A stretch of 15,196 nucleotides of DNA from Monoraphidium neglectum (Eukaryota > Chlorophyta > Chlorophyceae > Sphaeropleales > Selenastraceae): assembly GCF_000611645.1 (NCBI RefSeq), contig NW_014012632.1, positions 1 to 15,196 of the forward strand. Direction: 5' to 3'. Below are positions 8,642-15,196 of this stretch, in pieces. Made by a program: the position numbers and the translations under genes. The notes beneath the pieces were generated by a model. It had not been told where the DNA came from. It saw only the letters and a program-made list of their open reading frames with translations, and did not search any database. Numbering within the stretch: position 1 is the stretch's first letter; every line of letters begins with the position of its first letter.

Positions 8642-9584
8642 GCCCCAGCAGCAGCAGTCCCAGCAGTCGCTACTGATGTTCCAGCAGCAGGAAGTCGCCG
8701 CGGCGCTTGCGGCGCCAGAGCTATGCCCACCGCAGGTGGCGCCGCAGCCCGCTGCCTGGCTTGTCCCTCTTGGCAGCATTACTGCCAGCCACGGCTGCGG
8801 ACAGCCGCTGACCAGCACACTGGCTGGGCCCCAGGGGACGGCTTGCCAGCTGCGCGACCCCAGCAGCGATGGCGGCAGTGTTGTCAGCGGCAGTTGTGTG
8901 GTTGGCGGCAGCGTCCGCAGCTTCAGCACGGGCAGCCCTTTGCCGGCTGTGCACACTGGTGCGCCAGGGAGTGTGGTGTACGCACTTCTGCAGGACGTCA
9001 ACACCAGCAGCCGCAGCGCCACGGCTTCGACCCTGCAGGCAGACGTCACTGCGCGCCAGGCGGCTGGGGCCCCCATGGTGTTTGCATCCCCCCACGAGCT
9101 CATGAGGCACGGTGCTGTGCCTGCACAGCAGGCGCTGGCCACGCCCGACCCTGATGCCTGGGCAGCGTCAGACGAGGTGCTGTTGTTCCCGTGCAGCCTG
9201 GTGGACCTCAACGGCGTCCTGGGTCCACCAGCCGTGCCCAAACACCTGGCACCTGCTGTGGGCTTTGGGGTGCAGCAGCATACACCCCCGCCGCAGCAGC
9301 TGCAGGCGGCGCAGCAGCTGCAGGCGGCGCAGCAGCTGCAGGCGGCGCAGCAGCAGCTGCAGCAGCTGCAGCAGCTTCAACAGCAGCAGGAGCTGCAGGA
9401 GCTGCAACAGCAGCAGGAGCGGCAGCTGCAACAGCAACAGCAACAGCAGCAGTGGCTTGCAGAGATTTTACAAACACAGTCGATGTACGGTGGCTGCGAG
9501 TTGCCGACGCCCACCGGCGTCAGGGGCGCTGTCGCAGCGCCCCTGGGCCCAGTGGTCTGGTCAGATGTTGGCTCGTACTTGTGA
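6704..9584 (+). CDS. Plant-type CCCH tandem zinc-finger protein with Gln-rich C-terminus
   Basis: Related plant TZF proteins bind RNA and act in mRNA turnover and stress responses. Simplest model: exons 6704-6733, 6947-7018, 7261-7295, 7543-7675, 7863-7913, 8097-8148 and 8338-9584, 539 residues. Residues 25-61 hold DDEFRVGWLK, then C38-x10-C49-x3-H53 and GEKARRR, the conserved Arg-rich region ahead of the fingers. Finger 1 is C73-x8-C82-x5-C88-x3-H92 and finger 2 is C109-x5-C115-x4-C120-x3-H124, separated by 16 residues, exactly the plant TZF spacing. FFAHDTSELR closes the domain. Residues 197-225 are polyGln; 444 to about 495 is a second Gln-rich segment with QQLQAA repeats, suggesting disorder or condensate behaviour (inference). 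The usual FECWLHP is FESWLHP here. The 7914 donor is GC. The N-terminus is uncertain: an extra exon 6828-6865 joined to 6952 also keeps phase, and an ATG at 6818 opens an unspliced frame into the same exon. Confidence 0.88.
8553..8639 (+). repeat. CAG/CAA trinucleotide tract encoding 29 Gln
   Basis: Twenty CAG codons, one CAA at 8613-8615, then eight more CAG codons, in frame within the last exon of the zinc-finger gene. Long nearly pure CAG runs are prone to length change; the single CAA interruption would partly stabilise it. Confidence 0.95.
9294..9347 (+). repeat. Three perfect 18-nt tandem repeats encoding QQLQAA
   Basis: Units at 9294-9311, 9312-9329 and 9330-9347 read CAGCAGCTGCAGGCGGCG, in frame. 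They lead into a looser Gln/Leu/Glu-rich stretch up to about 9450. The 6-residue period with Leu suggests helical or coiled-coil tendency. Confidence 0.9.
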
Positions 9585-11745
9585 TGCCACTGGGACTCCC
9601 TGAAGACCGGCATGCTCATGCGTCGCAGAAAGAATTTGCAAGCAAGTTCTTTTCAGCTTGGTGGTTACTTGCAGCTTTATGCCCTGCAGATGTACGAAGG
9701 TTGCAGGCAGTTAGGGCTTCCCACTGGGCTCTGACGTTTCCATCAACCTTTTCAGTATCGGCGGGGGCTGACCAGTGTCTTGGCATGCACACAAGACCCC
9801 TTCATCCGCTCACGCTGTTCGTGCGGTGACCATGTGCGCGGGCAGGCTGGTGCGTGGGCCCCACGAACGTTCGTTGGCTGCAGGTTCGCACACAGACTTG
9901 TCCTACTACGCACTGGTAGTTGGTTTACCTCTCTTGCGTGGGTCAAGTGTGGAAGACACTGCGTTCGCAAGACACCGACAAAACGCTTACTGCACTTGAC
10001 GCAACAAGAGCGATGACAGAAGGTTTTGAAGGCACGTTATGAACGGGATTACGCATACGCGCAGGGCATGGCGGCACGCCCATACTCCAATTGTGCAACC
10101 CCAGGGAGTTCTGCCGGCCCAATGGGACCTTGCCCTGTTGGCACCGAGGCCCTTGGCTGCTTTTTTTTACAAAGAAGTGGATTGTCTGCAATCATGGGTC
10201 TTCCGCAAGGGGCTGCTGTGAGAATACAGCAGCAACCAACTTCGAACTGCCAACGTAGGAACGGCCTTGCGCTCGTGTCCGTGCCTAGTGATTTCTCTGC
10301 CACCGTCAACAGGGCTGCGGCTGATGCAGCTGGCGGCCTCGCACACAGTCCATGCGTCAAATGCACGCAACTCATGTGCGCCCTCTCAGCCTCGTGCCAT
10401 CATTGCCAATAATGTGTCGTGCATCTTGTTGCCAGGCAATGCTGGTGCGATGTGCACACGGCGTGTATTCGTCCGCCAACGCTATGCACCGGAGCACTCA
10501 ACACAAGCAAGCTCTGCCAAAGGCTCAAGCCGTGCTGCCCGTCTCCCGACTTGCTAGAGGGCTTTGTCGTGCCGAACCATCTTTTTGTGCTGCTTTGCCT
10601 ACCGCCGCCTCGATTTCGAATGGGCCGCGGCGGGACTTGGATGAATTTACGGGGCACGCACAAGGCTGGGTGATATTATGGTGGTTTGCCTGATCACACA
10701 CGCAACCACACTGTCACTGGGGTTGTCAGGGGGGTGAAGCTGCTCGCAGCCAGTTTCATGCGCCATTTGGGGCGGGTGGCGAACACAGGCAGTTTTGCTG
10801 CCGCCTCAATTGAGTTTGCACAATGGAAACTGGTCCAGGCAAGTAGGCCTTTACTTACACTAGCTAAGCACAGCGCTGTGTGGGGCCTCACGTTCCAAAG
10901 GCACGTCATCATGTTGTTGTGCTGCTATGGCAAGGTTTGAGAGGAGGTTGCCTTTACTACATCTAGTCACCCATCCAGAGTGTTCATGGCGGGGTTCACC
11001 GTACGTCTCGCCCCTGCACGCACCCCTGCCCTTGCAACTGAAGACACCACTTCCAAGCCGTTTGCAGCATCCCTTCTGCATACATCAGCACCGCTGTTGG
11101 TGCTGGATGGTTGCACGGGCGCCCAACTGTGCTTGCTGGTATGTGCGATACGCGTCTCGTCCATGTTGCTTTGCTCTCCTTGCGGTGCTCAATACATCCA
11201 CAGGCCTCCTTCCACAGGCTGCAGCCTGGATCTCCCCTCTCAAAACAAACCAACACAAGCACATTGTATCACCATTTCCGCTACGTCACAGTCCAGTCAC
11301 TGTAAGCAAGCGACACCTGGCAATGGACGGATGAGCAGGATTGTTGGCCTGCTGGAGCTGCTGCACACGCATGACAAACCTCGAACGTGTTACTGACCGT
11401 AAATTGTCGCCTCCATGGCTGAATGCAGCAGGGGAACCCAAGTGCCTTGAGCGGCTGAGCTTGTCTGCCATGTCTTAGCTAGCGATGCGTCAAAGTTTGT
11501 CGCGGGGTTTGGTTTTGGCATGAATATCATGCCACTGCCAAAGAGCCAGCACTTTCCGCAGCCCTATATCATAAATTGACTGCACCTCCCATCCAATACG
11601 TCTTCACTGTTGGCCTACTCACACCGCTCGTGGCCAGGGTCACCACCTCAATCCGGCTGTTGGCGACTTTGACTGGAGTTTGACTGACGACCGGATGACA
11701 GCTTTGCTATTATCATCAAGTGCTGAAAAGGTGTGCTCTTCGGCA
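9585..11745. other. 3' UTR of the zinc-finger gene and intergenic DNA, no supported gene
   Basis: About 2.1 kb without a gene I can defend. Open frames on both strands are at most about 140 codons, lack domains, and show no matching splice pairs. GC content is lower than in the genes. There is a T8 run at 10161-10168 followed by ACA, which gives TGTAA on the minus strand, and another minus-strand TGTAA at 10855-10859, but no minus-strand coding sequence accompanies either. The only plus-strand TGTAA is at 11301. Confidence 0.5.
11301..11305 (+). terminator. Candidate TGTAA polyadenylation signal, possibly of the zinc-finger gene
   Basis: This is the first plus-strand TGTAA after the stop at 9584. 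Using it would mean a 3' UTR of about 1.7 kb, far longer than the roughly 490 nt inferred for the two upstream genes, so a variant signal closer to the stop is equally likely. Confidence 0.25.
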
Positions 11746-11750
11746 TATAA
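11746..11750 (+). promoter_or_regulatory. Candidate TATA box of the membrane-protein gene
   Basis: TATAA within GGCATATAAGCAC, about 130 nt before the ATG at 11877. The start site would be near 11776 with a 5' leader of about 100 nt. The surrounding DNA is AT-rich, so a chance match is possible. Confidence 0.35.
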
Positions 11751-11876
11751 GCACATCATTTTATTATAGCATCGGAATAAACAAACATACCTGAGCAACA
11801 AGATCGTCGCAGCACACGTTATCCGGCGCTCTAAGCGCCTTAAGAGGTGACAAATAAGAGATATTATATCATCATC

Positions 11877-14800
11877 ATGGTCGTCAAAAGGGCCACCACG
11901 ATGCGCTTTGGACTCGCTGTCGCAGCTCTCGCGTTTTTGCTTGCGATTCTGAACCAGCCGGTGCAGGCAGCAGACGTGGAGGTCAATGTATGTCCTGCGG
12001 CCAAGTGGCTGGTGCGTCGGGGGCAGGATCGGCGCGCCTTCAGTGCTGAGCGTGCGCGCAGCGTGCAAGTGTTCCGAACGCCGCTCACATGCGGCTTGCA
12101 TGCACATATCCATAGAGTGCTGCTCTTGCAATGTTTTGAAGCATAATTTGAACATCTTGACTGCACTCCAATGTATCTCATATGTATGGACTTGCATGCG
12201 CCGTGCACCAGAATGGGCAAGGCATCCACGCCAGAGCGCCTGTGGTCTGCCCACATGCCTACCCTCGCTGCTTCCAGTCGCTGCCCTTCCTCAGGAGCCA
12301 CGCCAGCACCGCGACCATCGTGACCCTCGTTGACACCGCCACCGGTGGCGGGGACCTCGTCACCGCCGGCGTGTCGTACCTCAAGACGGACATCGTGCCC
12401 AAGATCGGCGCCAATGTGTTCTTCTTTGCGCTGTCCCTGCTGTTCCTCCTCATCTTCCTCCTCTGGTGGGCCCGCCAGCCGCAGGGGGAACGGAGCAGGC
12501 GGCATGCATGACGTTGTCGGGAGGCGGCACGGGCTGGGTGGCGCCGTTTGAGTGCACGGCACCTTGGTGCCGGGCCTTGGCAAGACCCCCAAGGGGGCCT
12601 GGCCTGTCGCCAGCAGGCGGGTCCTGAGGCCAGGCCGCGTGTGCACGTGCCTGCCGGTCCGGTCCGGCCCGTGCGTACTATTTTCAAGCGCGATCAAGGA
12701 ATGCCGCGGGCGCGCAGAGCATCAGCTGAACGCGTTTCACACTGCAGGAGAGACGCACGCCGTCCTCGCGCTCTCTGACGGCCGCACCACCGCCGGCGCG
12801 CGCGCAGGCGCTTTTCCCGGTGGTGCTGCTACGTCCTGTGCTGCTCCTCGTCCTGCGACACGCGGCGCCTGAAGAACGACCCCTACGAGCTGCTGTTCAC
12901 GCAGCGCATGACCGTGCACAAGGTACGCACCCGGTGGGGGGGCGCTGATGTTATGTTCCCAGGGACTTGTGGTGGGCCGGGGGCACGATAGGCGCCTGTG
13001 CGCCGCTTGACAGGGGCGGCCGGTGGGGCAACAGCGGGTGGCTTGCCACCGCCGGTCACATGCAGGAGATAGGGGTGCTCCGCGTGCGCCACCGGCAGTC
13101 GCGACTGCCGCTCTGCTGACTGGGTTTGGCCGTGCCTGTGCCCGCACTGCTCCCGCTCCCCCATCAGGTGTTGATGTTCCTGACCGGCCTGGTGAGGTCC
13201 AGTCGGAGCATACGCCGCCCGCCCCCCCCCCCAGAGACTGACGCTGCGTCAACGGCCCACGCGCTTGATGGCGGTGACCCCTCCCTGCATGTGTGTCCCT
13301 GAACCTCGCTCAAACACATGTGGATATGCACACACCCAGACTCGCTCACGATCATCACCCCTCGGGCGGCCGCAACCCCTTGTCTTTGTTCACCTGAAGT
13401 ATTCCGCTCCCGGCCCCGCCCCCTCCAGGCCGCCATAGAGCTCTACATTTACGGCATGGCGGGCACCTCCAAGACCGTCGTCAGCGACGCCTTCACCACC
13501 CTCAGCAACCTGGACACGTACCTCACGGTGAGCACGGGGCACCCACGCCGCCCTCACAGGGCCAGCCGCGCACCCCCTTTCTGCCTCGACCCCTCTGGCA
13601 CATCGAGAGGCCATCCGCTCGGCTCCGCGGTGCTTCCCTCCCCCTCCGACCGCCTTTCCCTGGTCCACCATGGCATGATGGTAACTCATCATCGATGCCG
13701 TCGTGACACGCCTCCCAAACCCACATTGGCCCTCACCTCCAACCGCGCTTAACCCTTTCCCCCTACCCCCTTCCACTCCCCCCCCTTCCTCAGCGCACCG
13801 CGGGCCACCTGGATGATCTGGTGGCGGCCGTGGCGGGCGTCAACCCCATCATCGATGACCTCCAGGCCATAGTCACCAACGACGTCGACGTCCCCGGGAT
13901 TGAGGCCAACATCACGGTGGGCGGGCCGTCAGCAGAGGGCAGGAGGGGCGGCAGGAACGCAGGGGCGGGGTGCCTGGGTCAGCCGACCTGGCGACGCGCA
14001 CCCACCAGCGCGGACATGGAACACCATGATGGGTGGCGGCCGCAAGGATGCGGCCCCGCATGGCGGAGGGGGCACTTGCAGCCGGCTTTTACCTTGGCCA
14101 TGAGGCGCGGAGCGCCGACCCACGCAAGCAGCAGCCGCCTCGCCGCTCCTGAGGCGCTCACATACGTTTTGCACCTCGTCCGTGCACAGCACGCCTCACC
14201 CCCTCCCCCGCTGCTGTTCTTCTCAGACCGTCAAGTCGTTCCTGACGACCGTCACGCCGCCTGCGACGCTGGCCGCGGCGATCACGACCCTCGACACGCG
14301 CGTCACCACCAACCTGCCCAGCGCCCTGGCCGCCCTCAGCGCCAGCCTCGTGGGCGTCGCGCCCGGCAACGCGCTGGGGACGGCGCTGGGGACGGTGGCG
14401 GGCGCGCAGGCGTCTGCGGCCGCGATGACGGCCGCCCTGGCGGACCTTGACGCCAAGATCGCGGCCCCCATACCCGCATCAGGCAGCAAGTGCGCAGGGT
14501 TTTTTGGGGGGGGGGCTGGGAGGGGGACGTGCGGGCGGATAGGGGGCCGGGGAGGAGAGGGGTGGTTGTGCAGCCGGTTGGCTTTGGCCGTAATGATTTG
14601 ATGTAGTGCGGTTGGAGACCTCGGCTTGCAACTTTCCGCATCCGTCATTGCCAGCCCGATTGACTTGCTAATACAATCGCACTGCAATTGACACTGAACC
14701 CAACTCACGCACCGATTGTGCACAGCATCACACTGCGCGCTGCGCCCTGCCCTAGCCCGTCCCCACGACACCACCCACCCCGCGGCCCCGCGTGCCCGCA

Positions 14801-14959
14801 GCCCCACCACGGCCAACGCGGCCGTCGCGGCCTTCAGCACCTCCCTGCTGGCCGCAGCCCCCGGCTATGGCGGCGCCTGGGCCTCCTCCCTGGACGCCAT
14901 CTCAGCGGCGGTTGACACCCTGGACGGCCTCCAGGGCGCCGCCAACAACCCCCTCACAC
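11877..14959 (+). CDS. Multi-pass membrane protein with prominin/tweety-like topology, 3' part outside window
   Basis: Eight exons are visible: 11877-11987, 12278-12465, 12808-12922, 13168-13191, 13429-13527, 13794-13916, 14227-14489 and 14802-14959, 360 residues so far, with every join in phase (0, 2, 0, 0, 0, 0, 2). The last exon ends in phase 1 at a GTACGC donor, so the gene continues to the right. Residues 1-31 form a signal peptide ending VQA. Residues 82-100 are TM1 (ANVFFFALSLLFLLIFLLW). A short loop with Cys at 106, 107, 111, 112 and 116 follows, a likely lipid-modified membrane-proximal segment. TM2 is 139-158 (VLMFLTGLAAIELYIYGMAG). From 159 on is an Ala/Thr/Asp-rich helical ectodomain with a sequon at N218. 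This order matches prominin and the plant tweety-like proteins, but residue identity is too low for a firm family call. M9 is an alternative start. Confidence 0.8.
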
Positions 14960-15196
14960 GTACGCACGGCAGACGAGGATTTGGGCGGGAGGGGGATGTG
15001 GTGTCGAGCAGGCTGCCTCATTGATGGTGGGGTGCTGGCGCGTTGCGGGCTGCCCCCGTCACGCTCACACCGGCCAGCACACGAGAGGCCCTGTCGCCAG
15101 CTCGGGGGGTGGGGGGGGGGGGGGCCGCTGGATCCGAGCCTTTGCTGGCGCAACCCCTGCTCCTCCTCTGCCTGCTTTGCGATGCTGACCACCCCC
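14960..15196 (+). other. Partial intron of the membrane-protein gene
   Basis: It begins with the donor GTACGC at 14960. AG dinucleotides before the right edge lack a good pyrimidine tract, whereas the tract CCTGCTCCTCCTCTGCCTGC starts at about 15160, so the acceptor probably lies just outside the window. Confidence 0.5.
15111..15124 (+). repeat. G14 homopolymer run, preceded by G6
   Basis: Six G (15104-15109), one T, then fourteen G inside the partial intron. The tract can form G-quadruplex structure, and its length is also where sequencing or assembly error is likely. Confidence 0.8.

Noticed and set aside
8180..9241. 353-codon minus-strand open frame with a polyCys run
   Set aside because: Its polyCys is the reverse reading of the CAG tract; it is a shadow of the zinc-finger gene's last exon.
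10026..10412. 128-codon plus-strand open frame in the gap after the zinc-finger gene
   Set aside because: No domain, no splice support, no TATA or TGTAA in a suitable position, and composition like the surrounding non-coding DNA.
12278..12511. Unspliced ending WWARQPQGERSRRHA with a stop at 12511, giving a short single-TM protein
   Set aside because: Splicing at 12466 in phase 2 to 12808 gives a continuous membrane protein with the Cys-rich loop and TM2, and all later junctions agree in phase. Intron retention remains possible as a minor form.
13229..13267. Possible extra exon after the poly-C acceptor-like CCCCCCAG
   Set aside because: It would be in phase but encodes RLTLRQRPTRLMA, which would break TM2 between VLMFLTGL and AAIELYIYGMAG. 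Joining 13191 to 13429 gives an intact hydrophobic helix.
13686..13700. Intron segment ATCATCGATG that repeats part of the next exon (13849-13858)
   Set aside because: Considered as a remnant of exon duplication, but the match is only about ten bases and the flanks do not align in any frame.
1..15196. CRISPR arrays, insertion sequences, tRNA/rRNA genes or a bacterial defence-type system
   Set aside because: No spaced direct repeats, no transposase-like reading frame with terminal inverted repeats, and no tRNA A/B boxes with matching arms were seen. The gene structure is eukaryotic.

Overview
The window looks like nuclear DNA from a green alga (Chlorophyta). The genes are GC-rich and cut into many short exons by introns of about 150 to 345 nt with GT...AG ends (one GC...AG). 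Ends of two genes carry TGTAA, the usual green-algal polyadenylation signal. The zinc-finger gene is of the plant CCCH tandem zinc-finger type. A trebouxiophyte such as a Chlorella relative is my guess; the sequence alone does not settle it. All four recognisable genes are on the + strand and look like independent genes rather than a cluster.

Layout. (1) 18-482: last two exons of the COPII small GTPase SAR1, with a 3' UTR ending near a TGTAA at 958. (2) 975-2468: intergenic. (3) 2469-5222: a five-exon gene for a secreted protein of about 587 residues, made of a signal peptide, a long Ala-rich helical block, a Cys module, a second helical block and a second, related Cys module. I recognise no family; it is the most novel item here. 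(4) 5223-6703: 3' UTR and intergenic DNA with three TGASTCA bZIP-type sites and a TATA box. (5) 6704-9584: a CCCH tandem zinc-finger protein with a long Gln-rich tail that contains a 29-codon CAG/CAA tract. (6) 9585-11876: about 2.3 kb with no gene I can support. (7) 11877 to beyond the right edge: a multi-pass membrane protein whose topology (signal peptide, TM1, Cys-rich short loop, TM2, large ectodomain) resembles prominin/tweety proteins; at least eight exons, one of 24 nt.

How the genes relate. I see no operon-like or pathway link. Three of the four (SAR1, the secreted protein, the membrane protein) concern the secretory pathway or cell surface, but that is probably chance. Exon models were built by hand from splice consensus, phase agreement and protein family spacing; they have not been checked against transcripts.
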